From NCBI GenBank assembly GCA_025350405.1, contig JANXXX010000053.1:1-43137 (forward strand): a stretch of DNA of 43,137 nt, written 5' to 3'. Origin of the DNA: Gallionella sp. (lineage in GTDB: Bacteria; Pseudomonadota; Gammaproteobacteria; Burkholderiales; Gallionellaceae). The translations under genes were made by a program, and so were the position numbers. The notes beneath the pieces are model-generated. The model saw only the letters and a list, made by a program, of their open reading frames with translations. It searched no databases and had not been told where the DNA came from. Shown piece by piece: positions 17,744 to 26,144 of this stretch (the stretch's first letter is position 1; each line of letters begins with the position of its first letter).

Positions 17744-17768
17744 TTACTGGTCATTTACTGGTCATTTA
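17742..17768 (-). repeat. Tandem AAATGACCAGTA across the yciO stop
   Basis: The 12-base unit AAATGACCAGTA is present twice in a row, followed by AAATGA. The first copy ends the yciO frame (AAT GAC CAG TAA) and the last leads into the ATG of the next gene. The duplication gives the spacer its length and leaves no Shine-Dalgarno. Confidence 0.7.
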
Positions 17769-18387
17769 TTTGGAACGGACTGACTGCGCCCTTGCCACGC
17801 CGCAGCAACACCGGCACATCGCCGGTCAAATCTATCACGGTGGTGAAATCCAGACCCACCGCCCCGCCATCGATTACCAGGTCAACCTGTTTTTCCAGCA
17901 AGTCGCGTATATATTCGGCGTCGTTCATTGGTCCTTCTTCCTCCGGCAAGATCAGTGTGGAACTGGACATCGGCTCACCCAATTCTTCCAGCAAAGCCAA
18001 CGCCACCGGATGATCCGGAATGCGAATGCCGACCGTGCTGCGCTTGGGATGCTGCAAGCGTTTCGGCACTTCCTTGGTCGCCTCCAGGATAAAGGTATAG
18101 CTGCCCGGCGTGTTGCTTTTCAGCAAGCGGAATTTCACATTATCCACTTTTGCATAGCGCGAGATTTCCGACAGGTCGCGGCACATCAAAGTCAGGTAAT
18201 GCTGCTCGTCCAACTGGCGTATCTGGCGGATGCGCGTCACGGCATCCTTGTCGTCGAGATGACAGCCCAGCGCGTAGCAGGAATCGGTGGGATACACCAC
18301 GACACCGCCGTTACGCAGCACTTCAGCCGCTTGGCGTATCAGGCGAGGGTTGGGATTGTCAGGGTGTATCGTGAAATACTGAGACAT
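17755..18387 (-). CDS. yciO: YciO/Sua5/YrdC-domain protein
   Basis: The 210-aa start at MSQYFTIHPDN overlaps the stop of the upstream PHP gene as TGATG, a coupling arrangement. The YrdC fold is recognised from GGVVVYPTDSCYALGC, KHYLTL-like block EQHYLTLMCRDLSEIS, PGSYTFILEATKEVP, and RIPDHPVALALLEELGEPMSSSTL. Sua5/TsaC enzymes make threonylcarbamoyl-adenylate for tRNA t6A; the YciO branch is close, but its exact role is less certain. The gene pair rnm-yciO also occurs in E. coli, which supports this name over tsaC. Confidence 0.85.
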   Translation of the reverse strand: MSQYFTIHPDNPNPRLIRQAAEVLRNGGVVVYPTDSCYALGCHLDDKDAVTRIRQIRQLDEQHYLTLMCRDLSEISRYAKVDNVKFRLLKSNTPGSYTFILEATKEVPKRLQHPKRSTVGIRIPDHPVALALLEELGEPMSSSTLILPEEEGPMNDAEYIRDLLEKQVDLVIDGGAVGLDFTTVIDLTGDVPVLLRRGKGAVSPFQINDQ

Positions 18388-19259
18388 CAGGCAGCCTTCA
18401 AAACGGTCGCCAACTCCCTGCTTTCCCACACTGGACGGCAGCCCAACGGCAAATCCGGTAAGCGCCCCATATCGCGCCAACTCTCTCCGGGGCCGTGAAA
18501 ATCCGAACCGCACGATGCCAGTAAATTGAATTCCTCGGCGTAGCGCGCAAACTCGGCATATTGTTCCGGTGTATGGCTGCCGGTCACCACTTCTAGCGCC
18601 TGCCCGCCGAGCTCGACGAACTCGGTCAGCAATTCATGCATGGTCTTCTTGCCCATGCCGACACGCCCGCTCATATAGCGTCCGGGATGCGCCAGCACCA
18701 CCACCCCGCCGCTACCGCGTATCCAGCCGACCGCATCCGCCAACGTCGCCCATTGATGTGGCACGTAACCGGGCTTGCCCTTGACCAGATAGCGGTTGAA
18801 CACGCTCTTCACGTCCTTGCAGTGCCCGGACTCCACCAGATAGCGCGCGAAATGGGTGCGGCCTATCATGTTGGGATTTCCTGCGAATTGATACGCGCCT
18901 TCGAGCACACCACCGATGCCGGCCTTGGCCAACTCGTCGGACATTTTTTTCGCACGTGCGCCGCGACCGCTGCGCACGATGCTCAACCCTGATACCAGCG
19001 GCGGGTAGTCTGGGTCGATGCCCAAACCGACGATGTGCAGGGTATGGCTGCGCCAGGTCACGGAGATTTCCACACCATTGACGAAACGCATGCCATGCCG
19101 CTCGGCAGCGGCGCGCGCCTCATCCAGCCCGTCCATGTCATCGTGGTCGGTCAGCGCCAACACCTTCACGCCGCGCCCGGCGGCGCGATCCACCAACTCG
19201 GTGGGAGTCAGCGTCCCGTCGGAGATATTGGAGTGGCAATGAAAATCGTAATCTAACAT
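18387..19259 (-). CDS. rnm: PHP-domain 5'-3' exoribonuclease/phosphatase (RNase AM, YciV/TrpH)
   Basis: The 290-aa PHP-family enzyme shows metal-binding FHCHSNISDGTLTP, LTDHDDMDGL, NGVEIS, VVLAHPGRY and GSDFHG. In E. coli the homologue trims 5' ends of rRNA and degrades short RNAs and pAp. It is the first gene of the run that continues through yciO, the outer-membrane-type gene, the M50 protease, trpS, scpA and scpB. Confidence 0.88.
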   Translation of the reverse strand: MLDYDFHCHSNISDGTLTPTELVDRAAGRGVKVLALTDHDDMDGLDEARAAAERHGMRFVNGVEISVTWRSHTLHIVGLGIDPDYPPLVSGLSIVRSGRGARAKKMSDELAKAGIGGVLEGAYQFAGNPNMIGRTHFARYLVESGHCKDVKSVFNRYLVKGKPGYVPHQWATLADAVGWIRGSGGVVVLAHPGRYMSGRVGMGKKTMHELLTEFVELGGQALEVVTGSHTPEQYAEFARYAEEFNLLASCGSDFHGPGESWRDMGRLPDLPLGCRPVWESRELATVLKAA

Positions 19260-19294
19260 CTGGTTCCGATCAAGCCAAAGACAATACCTTTAAT

Positions 19295-19411
19295 CCGCAG
19301 ATTACACAGATTCACGCAGATTTTCAGGTTCATGTCGATGACAGCGCCCCAATCCAAAGAGCTATCAAATTCAGCTTGAATACTTGGTGTTTAATCTTGG
19401 TTAATCTGCGG
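19295..19411. repeat. CAGATT-type inverted repeat between rnfH and rnm
   Basis: CCGCAGATTACACAGATT starts at 19295, and its inverted partner, ending TTAATCTGCGG, lies at 19391-19411. About 70 unrelated bases lie between. The same family occurs at 37985-38099. Confidence 0.65.
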
Positions 19412-19430
19412 ACACATGTTTTTTCTGGAT

Positions 19431-19742
19431 TCATGCGTCACCGCCACCCTTCTTCATTACCTTGCCCTCTTCGGCACGCTTGCGGCGTACCTCCTTGGGA
19501 TCGGCGATCAGCGGACGATATATCTCGATGCGGTCCTTGTCGCGCAGCACAGCATCGGCCTTGGTCAGCTTGCCGAAGATGCCCAGCTTGTTGCTGGCCA
19601 AGTCGATCTCGGGATGCTTGGCCAGCACACCGCTGGCCTTAATGGCATCGGCCACGGACGTCCCCGCCGGCACGGATCGCTTGAGCAGGATTTGCTCGTC
19701 GGGCAGGGCGTACACTACTTCGATGTTGATCTGGTGGTTCAT
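19431..19742 (-). CDS. rnfH: RnfH family protein (UPF0125)
   Basis: The 103-aa ubiquitin-fold-like protein has the family pattern INIEVVYALPDEQILLKRSVPAGTSVADAI and DRIEIYRPLIADPKEVRRKRA. It is encoded next to ratA in many proteobacteria and its start overlaps the ratA stop by four bases (ATGA). The function is unclear; the name comes from proximity to rnf genes in some genomes, which are not seen here. Confidence 0.92.
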   Translation of the reverse strand: MNHQINIEVVYALPDEQILLKRSVPAGTSVADAIKASGVLAKHPEIDLASNKLGIFGKLTKADAVLRDKDRIEIYRPLIADPKEVRRKRAEEGKVMKKGGGDA

Positions 19743-20176
19743 ATGTTCAAATAAACTTTCTCTGCGCGATGGATGAAAGCATCCACGAAACTGTTGGCGA
19801 TGTAATGAAACACCGGCCCGACCATTTTCTCCAGCAGCTTGCTGGAAAATTCATAATGCAGACGGAACTCTATTTTACAGGCAGATGGACTCAACGGGAT
19901 AAAACGCCAGCAACCGTCCAGATGTTTAAACGGCCCATCCTTCAAAGCAATGTCGATCTGATGCGGCGGCGTGCGCACATTCTCGGTGGTGAAACTCTGC
20001 TTGATATGGTGATAATCGATGTGCAGCGTGGCGCGAACCATCGTGTCCGTCAGCGCGGTGACACTGCCACCGCCGCACCAGGGCAAAAACTTTGGATAAT
20101 CTTCGACGCGATCCACCAGATCGAACATCTGCTCCGCGCTATACGGAACCAATACTGTTTTTTCAACCAAACCCAT
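19739..20176 (-). CDS. ratA: RatA/COQ10-like START-domain protein
   Basis: The 145-aa START/SRPBCC-fold protein reads VEKTVLVPYSAEQMFDLVDRVEDYPKFLPWCGG at the start, the hallmark of the RatA/Coq10 family. In E. coli RatA was reported to block 70S assembly; COQ10 homologues bind ubiquinone. Which role applies cannot be told from sequence. It is divergent from smpB, an arrangement conserved in proteobacteria. Confidence 0.93.
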   Translation of the reverse strand: MGLVEKTVLVPYSAEQMFDLVDRVEDYPKFLPWCGGGSVTALTDTMVRATLHIDYHHIKQSFTTENVRTPPHQIDIALKDGPFKHLDGCWRFIPLSPSACKIEFRLHYEFSSKLLEKMVGPVFHYIANSFVDAFIHRAEKVYLNI

Positions 20177-20205
20177 TGCTTATCGAAAGTTGCAATTCCA
20201 AAGGC

Positions 20206-20214
20206 TGGTAGAAT
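20206..20214 (+). promoter_or_regulatory. Extended -10 promoter candidate for smpB
   Basis: TGGTAGAAT (TGn plus TAGAAT) is an extended -10 hexamer facing smpB. No good -35 is found at 16-18 bp; TTGCAA at 20190-20195 is too close. If used, the leader would be about 150 nt and would contain the structured element at 20243-20365. Confidence 0.4.
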
Positions 20215-20242
20215 AGCCGAACACACCGCAAAACACATCTAG

Positions 20243-20365
20243 TTCCAATTCTATTTCGAAGGTCAAACAAGGCGATGACGAGAGAACGAGGCGGGCAGTG
20301 CTCATAGCACGACTAGGAGTGTGGGAGGAAATCAACGCCGTTTCACCGATGAAATTGGATTGGAA
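20243..20365 (+). repeat. Structured inverted-repeat element upstream of smpB (copy A)
   Basis: Terminal arms at 20243-20263 and 20345-20365 are inverted repeats matching at about 16 of 21 positions, more with G-T pairs. Inside lies a small hairpin, GTGC (20298-20301), TCATA, GCAC (20307-20310). The core begins ACAAGGCG and ends CAACG. It aligns without gaps to the core of the element before rpsB (40609-40734), with roughly two thirds of bases identical by eye. It ends two bases before the smpB ATG, so it forms the end of the leader. I cannot assign it to a named family. Confidence 0.75.
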
Positions 20366-20367
20366 TA

Positions 20368-20820
20368 ATGAGCATTATCCAGAATAAAAAGGCCTATCAC
20401 GAATACTTCATAGAAGATAAATATGAAGCCGGCATCATGCTGGAAGGCTGGGAAGTCAAGGCCATCCGCGCCGGACGGGCGCAACTCAAGGAAGCCTACG
20501 TCACCGTAAAGGACGGTGCGCTATATTTGTTCGGTTCGCACATCAGCCCGTTGTTGAATGCTTCCACACACATCCATCCCGATCCGACACGCACCCGCAA
20601 GCTGCTGCTGCACAAACAGGAGATCGACAAGATCATCGGCAAAGTGCAACGAGCCGGTTACACGCTGATGCCGCTGGGCATGCACTACAAGAATGGCCGC
20701 GTCAAACTCGAGATCGGCCTCGCCAAAGGCAAGAAGCAACACGACAAGCGCGCAACCGAAAAAGAGCGCGAAGGCAAGATGGAAGCACAGCAGGCGATGA
20801 AAAAATTACGCCGCGAATAG
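20368..20820 (+). CDS. smpB: SsrA-binding protein SmpB
   Basis: The 150-aa SmpB binds tmRNA (SsrA) and delivers it to stalled ribosomes for trans-translation. The family blocks are clear: [58 protein letters not shown], and a basic C-terminal tail [29 protein letters not shown]. The leader consists of the structured element 20243-20365; the Shine-Dalgarno (TTGGAAT) is poor. The ssrA gene itself is not in the window. Confidence 0.97.
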   Translation: MSIIQNKKAYHEYFIEDKYEAGIMLEGWEVKAIRAGRAQLKEAYVTVKDGALYLFGSHISPLLNASTHIHPDPTRTRKLLLHKQEIDKIIGKVQRAGYTLMPLGMHYKNGRVKLEIGLAKGKKQHDKRATEKEREGKMEAQQAMKKLRRE

Positions 20821-20846
20821 CCATGAACCTAACAACTTCAATTCAG

Positions 20847-20974
20847 GCCACAGAGATCACAGAGAACACAGAGCTGAAGCAGGTTCCACACATTTTCCCG
20901 GTTTACCTGATGGGTGATGCCAATATTTACGGCAACCAATTGTTTCTCCTCTGTGATTTCTGAGTTCTCTGTGG
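20847..20974. repeat. CACAGAG-type inverted repeat between smpB and msrA
   Basis: GCCACAGAGATCACAGAGAA (starting 20847) is mirrored by TTCTCTGTGGC ending at 20974, with further matches inside the arms. About 70 bases lie between. A second member, with shorter spacing, is at 32727-32786. Confidence 0.7.
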
Positions 20975-20992
20975 CTAACTGACTTTTTCAGT

Positions 20993-21520
20993 ATGATGCC
21001 TACTGACCTCACCAAACCGCAAACCGCCTACCTCGCAGGAGGTTGCTTCTGGGGCATGGAAGAACTGGTGCGCCAAATCCCCGGCGTGCTGGCAACCGAA
21101 GTCGGCTATAGCGGTGGCGACACACCGGATGCACGCTACGAGCAAGTGAAGACCGGTAAGACCGGCCATGCCGAGTCGCTCAAGGTCGTGTTCGACCCGC
21201 AGCAACTCAGCTACCGCCACCTGTTGTTCGAATTCTTCCGCATGCACAATCCTGCCACCCGCAACCAGCAAGGCAACGACATCGGCACGCAATACCGCTC
21301 GGCGATCTTTTATCTCGACGAAGAACAGAAACACATTGCCGAAGAAGTCATCAACACCGTGGATGCCTCTGGTGAGTGGGGAGCAAAAGTCATCACCGAG
21401 GTCGTGCCGTTCAAGGAGTTTTACCGCGCCGAGGAATATCACCAGAAGTATCTGGTCAAGAATCGCGGCGGGTATACCTGCCACTACATCAGGCGGATGA
21501 ATCTGGGAGAAAAGCCGTAG
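20993..21520 (+). CDS. msrA: Peptide methionine sulfoxide reductase A
   Basis: The 175-aa MsrA reduces methionine-S-sulfoxide in proteins. The catalytic motif GGCFWG has Cys18. EVGYSGG, GHAESLKVVFDP, FRMHNPATRNQQGNDIGTQYRS and AEEYHQKYL are standard. The resolving cysteine is probably the one in GGYTCHYI near the C-terminus. There is no signal peptide, so it should be cytoplasmic. It converges on the HDOD gene 67 bases downstream. Confidence 0.96.
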   Translation: MMPTDLTKPQTAYLAGGCFWGMEELVRQIPGVLATEVGYSGGDTPDARYEQVKTGKTGHAESLKVVFDPQQLSYRHLLFEFFRMHNPATRNQQGNDIGTQYRSAIFYLDEEQKHIAEEVINTVDASGEWGAKVITEVVPFKEFYRAEEYHQKYLVKNRGGYTCHYIRRMNLGEKP

Positions 21521-21587
21521 TGGTTAGTTTCAAGATGATATAGACAAGGGGAATTCGGGAATTCCTGCAAGGAATCCATCCTGTTAG

Positions 21588-22958
21588 TTATTCTCCAACG
21601 GCACTCGCCTGCTGAGCCCAAGCCAAAGCTTCAGTCATCGTGCCGGTGACCACCCTCGCATCCAGACTACACTGCGCAGCGGCAGTCGCCATTTCAACAG
21701 TCGTACCAGATTCAACGGCAATGACCAACAACAACGCATCGCGCATCGGCCCCGGTTCGCCTTTCAGTGTAGACGCAACCGATTCGGGCAGCGATACCTG
21801 CTTCAGAACATCCGTGAGGGACTGATCCATCATCACATCCAACAGGGAAAAAAGTCCTGTCATGAACAGATGGTCGGCCTCTGCCGGGACACGTCCCTGC
21901 CCGGCAAGCATTTCCAAAAATCGTGCGCGTGCCAGCACTTGCTCATTCAGGACATGCTCATGATAGTCAGGATGATTGGAATCGAACAGCAACAGTGACA
22001 GCCAGCGGTAGAAACGATCTCTGCCCAGAACCAGCAGTGCCTGCGGGATTCCACCAATTTTTTGCTGCAAGCCGATGCCGGGTGAGTTGATGTAGCGCAA
22101 CAGTTTGAAGGTCAGCACAGATTCGGTTCTGAGGCTGTCGGCAATGGCGTCGAATTCGGCGCCGGAACGAATCATGTTGAGCACTTGAATAACACGCAGG
22201 CGGTTGATCTCGCTTTTCGCCGGGTGCCAACCCTCGCGGCTGGAAATGAACGGCCCCATGAAATGGTCGAAACCGCAGTGATAGCAGAGTTTGAATTCGT
22301 CCGAGGTTTGCATTCCGCTGGCGATCAGTTTCGGATGTTTGGAAATTGCTCGAAACTCGCGGTACATTTCTTTCAGTTGATTGCCATCAAAGGCCGCTGA
22401 TTCAACCTCGATGAAATCCGCCTCGAACAAGATTTCATTGATGTCGGGGTGAGACTGGTTCAATGTCCATCCATATTTGATGCCCATGTCCCTGAGTCGC
22501 TGCAGGTTCTTTCGCATCTCCGCCAGATCAGTCGCAATCAATGCATGCGGGGAGATCATCACAACCATGTTCATCCCGGCAAATTTCTCCAGCAGAGGGT
22601 TTTTCAATGAAGCGGGTGAAAGATAGATGAATGCATGGCGCTGGGCCAACAAGGACATCACGCCGAGCAGAGCCAGATTACTCAATATGGCATCATCTTG
22701 CACACGCTGCACCAGCACGCTTTTTTCCAGCATACGCGATGGCAGGCGCCGGTTCAGGGAAAACAAATAGCCGCCGATACGTTCGCCGCGATCCAGTACT
22801 GCCTCGCGGCAAATAAAGGAATGCTTTCCGTCTGCCCCGGCGATTCCACCCTGTCCGGACTTCAACGGTGCCGCCACATCGAGTTGATTCAAAGCTTCTT
22901 GGGGTTCGGCACTATGGGTCGGGGCAATACCCAGCGAGCGACGGATCATTTCAAACAT
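21588..22958 (-). CDS. HDOD domain protein with a degenerate EAL-like N-terminus (YuxH type)
   Basis: The 456-aa protein has an EAL-like domain (about 45-250) followed by an HDOD domain (about 255-440). In the EAL part the catalytic EL.R.. motif is replaced (GGYLFSLNRR) and the DDFG and AEGVE motifs are missing, so it should not hydrolyse c-di-GMP. The HDOD part shows INRLRVIQVLNMIRSGAEFDAIADSLRTESVLTFKLLRYINSPGIG and LGRDRFYRWLSLLLF, as in YuxH-type signalling proteins. It is likely a regulatory scaffold. A weak promoter (CTGCAA 23033-23038 and ACTGTA 23010-23015 on plus, 17-bp spacing, read on minus) lies upstream. Confidence 0.85.
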   Translation of the reverse strand: MFEMIRRSLGIAPTHSAEPQEALNQLDVAAPLKSGQGGIAGADGKHSFICREAVLDRGERIGGYLFSLNRRLPSRMLEKSVLVQRVQDDAILSNLALLGVMSLLAQRHAFIYLSPASLKNPLLEKFAGMNMVVMISPHALIATDLAEMRKNLQRLRDMGIKYGWTLNQSHPDINEILFEADFIEVESAAFDGNQLKEMYREFRAISKHPKLIASGMQTSDEFKLCYHCGFDHFMGPFISSREGWHPAKSEINRLRVIQVLNMIRSGAEFDAIADSLRTESVLTFKLLRYINSPGIGLQQKIGGIPQALLVLGRDRFYRWLSLLLFDSNHPDYHEHVLNEQVLARARFLEMLAGQGRVPAEADHLFMTGLFSLLDVMMDQSLTDVLKQVSLPESVASTLKGEPGPMRDALLLVIAVESGTTVEMATAAAQCSLDARVVTGTMTEALAWAQQASAVGE

Positions 22959-23269
22959 GGCAGAAACCGATCAAGGGTAAATGTGGATAGAACAAGGCAA
23001 TGTAGAATCACTGTACATAGCACCCCGGATTTCTGCAACCATTATCACGCCAGAGGTACCGCCAACGTCGTGAAGGCGCATTTCAGCAGCCCCTCAAACA
23101 GGGTAACGCCATAGCGCCAACACCATTCAGCCTGGCGATCCCGCCCAATACAGATGTGCAACCGTTCGCGGCTGCCTCCCCCGCGTCAGCTTCTTCACTA
23201 CCCCTTCATCACCAGCAATTGGCCTCGACATTCGAAACTATGGCATGGTGAGTTTTTACTATTGAAGGA
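22959..23269. other. Gap between TPR and HDOD genes
   Basis: No supported gene lies in these 311 bases. The part near 23010-23038 can act as a weak minus-strand promoter for the HDOD gene. The rest has no frame with a ribosome site and no repeat that I recognise. Confidence 0.4.
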
Positions 23270-23695
23270 CTAGCTGGCCAACGCCGAAGTTTCCTGCAGC
23301 AATTCACGCGCCTTGGCAGCTACTTCATGATTTGGATTGGCAGCCAGCAGTTGTTGCCAGGCAGCGCGAGCCTCCGTGACATTATTTTTTGCACGGTGCA
23401 ATAACAGACCAAGATTCACGTAGGCATGACCGAAACTGGGGTCACGGGCAATCACATCACGGAAGGCTTGCTCGGCCAAACTGATGTCGTCATTGCGCCA
23501 ATACATCGTGCCTAGATCGGTGCGCACGCCGGACAGATCCGGATTGATAGCGAGAGCACGCTGATAATAAAGTATGGATTGCCCAGCCTCGCCATTGTCA
23601 TAATAAATATTACCCAAGGATATCGCGGCATCGATATCGCTGCCATCTTTATTCAGACGCTCTTTAAGTTGAGCGACAGTATTGTTTTCGTTCAT
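23270..23695 (-). CDS. Tetratricopeptide repeat protein
   Basis: The 141-aa start at MNENNTVAQL is chosen because GGAG lies ten bases upstream; the longer frame adds 17 residues. It is almost entirely TPR: three to four 34-residue repeats are seen (DIDAAISLGNIYYDNGEAGQSILYYQRALAINPD; VRTDLGTMYWRNDDISLAEQAFRDVIARDPS; AYVNLGLLLHRAKNNVTEARAAWQQLLAANPN). There is no signal peptide. TPR proteins mediate protein contacts; a specific partner cannot be named. Confidence 0.85.
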   Translation of the reverse strand: MNENNTVAQLKERLNKDGSDIDAAISLGNIYYDNGEAGQSILYYQRALAINPDLSGVRTDLGTMYWRNDDISLAEQAFRDVIARDPSFGHAYVNLGLLLHRAKNNVTEARAAWQQLLAANPNHEVAAKARELLQETSALAS

Positions 23696-23833
23696 TGCTT
23701 CATTCTCCAAGCTGAAAGTTAAAAAATTCCTGTGCCATTTATGCACCGGAAATATGAAATGCCATAAACCAAACGCTATTATACCTAAGTGGCCGACTTC
23801 ATTTACACCACACCTTAATTATCGCAAACCAAC

Positions 23834-24289
23834 CTACGCCCAAGCCGTGCCGATCACGGCCACGCTCACGGTCAGCAACCCCAATATTAGATTAACAGCG
23901 ATCAATTTGCGTATCTTGCCCAACGTCTCTCCCGCCTCCTTCCAGCGCTGTTTGCCGACATGCACGCTGAACAGCACATAGCAGGCAAAGAACACGTAGC
24001 CGTAGATCACCATCATCGCCAGCCCCATGGCCAGCATGATGTGGATATGGCGCGCCACATGGGCGATGCCGCCATACAAGTAAACCAGATACAAACCGCT
24101 GACCAAGAGTGTGGCGACCGCACCCCACACCCAACCGAAGAAGCGGCGAAACACCGCATCCCACATGCAAAGACGCTGCGGCGGTTCAAGCACCTCCACC
24201 GCAGCCGGACGCAGCACCACATAGGCGAAGAACATGCCACCCACCCAGATCAGGGCAGCAAGCAGATGGATTAGTTTGAACAGGGCCAT
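23834..24289 (-). CDS. CopD-family integral membrane protein
   Basis: The 151-aa protein has four hydrophobic segments (about 1-25, 50-72, 80-108, 125-150). LIHLLAALIWVGGMFFAYVVLRPAA matches the start of the CopD/copper-resistance D membrane domain, including the early His. In some systems this domain helps copper import, but short stand-alone members like this are of unknown role. No copper genes are beside it. Confidence 0.75.
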   Translation of the reverse strand: MALFKLIHLLAALIWVGGMFFAYVVLRPAAVEVLEPPQRLCMWDAVFRRFFGWVWGAVATLLVSGLYLVYLYGGIAHVARHIHIMLAMGLAMMVIYGYVFFACYVLFSVHVGKQRWKEAGETLGKIRKLIAVNLILGLLTVSVAVIGTAWA

Positions 24290-24387
24290 GGGGTTATTGT
24301 CAGCTGGTTACCAGATGGGCATACGATACATCAAAAAAGACTCCGCCCCCAGGTCACTGCCGGCAATGTTTAAGCATAGAAATAAAT

Positions 24388-24972
24388 TTACCGTTGGCCA
24401 ACCGGCAATAACTCGCGCACCGGCCTGAAGCTTTTGCGGTGCACGATCGATACGCCATGTTCGCGCAACGCGGCGAGATGCGCGGCGGTGGGATAACCTT
24501 TGTGGTCGGCAAAGCCGTAGTGCGGATAGGTTGCATGCAATTCCAGCATCAGCGCGTCGCGCGCGGTCTTGGCCAGGATCGACGCGGCGGAAATCGCGGC
24601 GATCTTGCTATCACCTTTCACGATGGCCTGACTGGGAATGCCGGTTTGCGGGCAATACAGGCCATCCACCAGCACTTGCTGTGGCTGGATGTGCAAGGCC
24701 AGCACGGCACGGCGCATCGCCAGCAGCGTGGCTTGCAGGATGTTGAGCTGGTCGATTTCATCGACCTCCGCGTAGGCCACCGCCCACGCCAGTGCACGTT
24801 CGCGGATGATGGGAGCGAGCTGGTCGCGCTGCCGCTCGGAAAGTTTTTTGGAATCGGCCAAACCGGCGATGGGATTGTTCGGGTCGAGTATCACCGCTGC
24901 CGCGCTGACCGGGCCAGCCAACGGGCCTCGCCCGGCTTCATCCACACCGCACACGAAGATGAAATTGGACAT
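24388..24972 (-). CDS. rnhB: Ribonuclease HII
   Basis: The 194-aa start at [17 protein letters not shown] is seven bases after the lpxB stop; a longer frame overlaps lpxB and is unlikely. Catalytic residues are visible in [15 protein letters not shown] (DE pair), the later D of LVDGLYCP, and D in AKTARDALM. It removes RNA primers and single ribonucleotides from DNA. rnhB after lpxB is the standard order in the lpx cluster. Confidence 0.95.
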   Translation of the reverse strand: MSNFIFVCGVDEAGRGPLAGPVSAAAVILDPNNPIAGLADSKKLSERQRDQLAPIIRERALAWAVAYAEVDEIDQLNILQATLLAMRRAVLALHIQPQQVLVDGLYCPQTGIPSQAIVKGDSKIAAISAASILAKTARDALMLELHATYPHYGFADHKGYPTAAHLAALREHGVSIVHRKSFRPVRELLPVGQR

Positions 24973-24979
24973 TCGGCAA

Positions 24980-26131
24980 TCAAGCCTTTGCCAGATAAGG
25001 CAGGATGGCTGCAGCCGCTTTCTGCGCGGTGTTCTGGCGCAAAGATTGATGCAGCGCGGTGAAGGTTTCTTCAAGCTGCGCCACGGCTTCCTTGTTGTTG
25101 ACCAGATTGAGCAATGCCTGGGTGAGATTCTCCGGTGTGGCATCTTCCTGCATCAGCTCCGGTACCACAAAGCGTCCGCACAAAATATTTGGTAAGCCAA
25201 AATAAGGCTGGTAACCCTTGGGCCGCATCAATTTCCATGTCCACGCATTCAGGCGGTAAGTGATCACCATCGGGCGCTTGAGCAATGCAGCCTCCAGCGT
25301 CGCGGTTCCCGATGCGACCAGCACGCCGTCTGCTGCGATCATTGCGTCCTGCGCATGACCGAACAGCAAGGTGATCGGCAGCTCCTGCGCCTCGCAATCA
25401 TACAGCGCCTGTTCAAAGATCCCGCGCGTTTCGCGGCTGATCAAGGGCACCAGAAAACGCGCATCAGGATGTTTCTTCAGTATCAGCTTGGCCGTTTCGA
25501 TGAATATGTGCGCCAACCGCTTGACTTCGCCCTGACGGCTGCCGGGAAGAAAAGCGAACACCTTTACGTGCAACGGAATACGCATGGTCTCGCGCATCAC
25601 GGCCCGCTTCGGATAATCCGGCAACATATCGGCAAGCGGGTGGCCGACATAAGCCACCGGCACGCCAGCTTGCTGATAGAGCTTGGGTTCATGCGGAAAC
25701 AACGCGAGCATGTGCGTGACTGCGCGCTTGATCTTGTGAATACGCTCGCCACGCCACGCCCATATCGACGGGCTGACATAGTGAACAGTGGGGATGCCGC
25801 GCTGCTTGAGCGACAGCTCCAGGCCGAGATTGAAATCAGGCGCGTCTATGCCGATGAACAGATTAGGGCGATTTTTCAGGAAATATTTGCGCAATTTGCG
25901 GCGTATGCCAACTATTTCGAAATAGTGGCGCAGCACTTCGACATAACCGTTCACTGCGAGCTTTTCCATCGGGAACAATACTTCCATACCGGTGGATTGC
26001 ATCTTGGGTCCGCCGACGCCGATGAACTCTATATCCGGGCGGGCTTCTTTCAAAGCTTCCATTAAATGGCTGCCGAGCAGATCGCCCGAGGCTTCGCCCG
26101 CGACTATACCTATCACAATTTTTTGTGTCAT
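24980..26131 (-). CDS. lpxB: Lipid-A-disaccharide synthase
   Basis: The 383-aa GT19 glycosyltransferase joins UDP-diacylglucosamine to lipid X to form the lipid A disaccharide at the inner membrane. Family signatures are [15 protein letters not shown] at the N-terminus, [31 protein letters not shown]-like [24 protein letters not shown], and [11 protein letters not shown]. It lies between lpxA and rnhB, 13 bases after lpxA. Confidence 0.97.
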   Translation of the reverse strand: MTQKIVIGIVAGEASGDLLGSHLMEALKEARPDIEFIGVGGPKMQSTGMEVLFPMEKLAVNGYVEVLRHYFEIVGIRRKLRKYFLKNRPNLFIGIDAPDFNLGLELSLKQRGIPTVHYVSPSIWAWRGERIHKIKRAVTHMLALFPHEPKLYQQAGVPVAYVGHPLADMLPDYPKRAVMRETMRIPLHVKVFAFLPGSRQGEVKRLAHIFIETAKLILKKHPDARFLVPLISRETRGIFEQALYDCEAQELPITLLFGHAQDAMIAADGVLVASGTATLEAALLKRPMVITYRLNAWTWKLMRPKGYQPYFGLPNILCGRFVVPELMQEDATPENLTQALLNLVNNKEAVAQLEETFTALHQSLRQNTAQKAAAAILPYLAKA

Positions 26132-26144
26132 AAACTAAACAATA

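Noticed and set aside
16970-18013. 347-codon plus-strand frame over the outer-membrane-type gene and yciO
   Set aside because: It spans the junction of two minus-strand genes and shows no motif.
22990-23030. A third copy of the smpB/rpsB element (AACAAGGCAATG.., ACATAGCACC)
   Set aside because: Only short words match; no terminal inverted repeat and no central hairpin were found.
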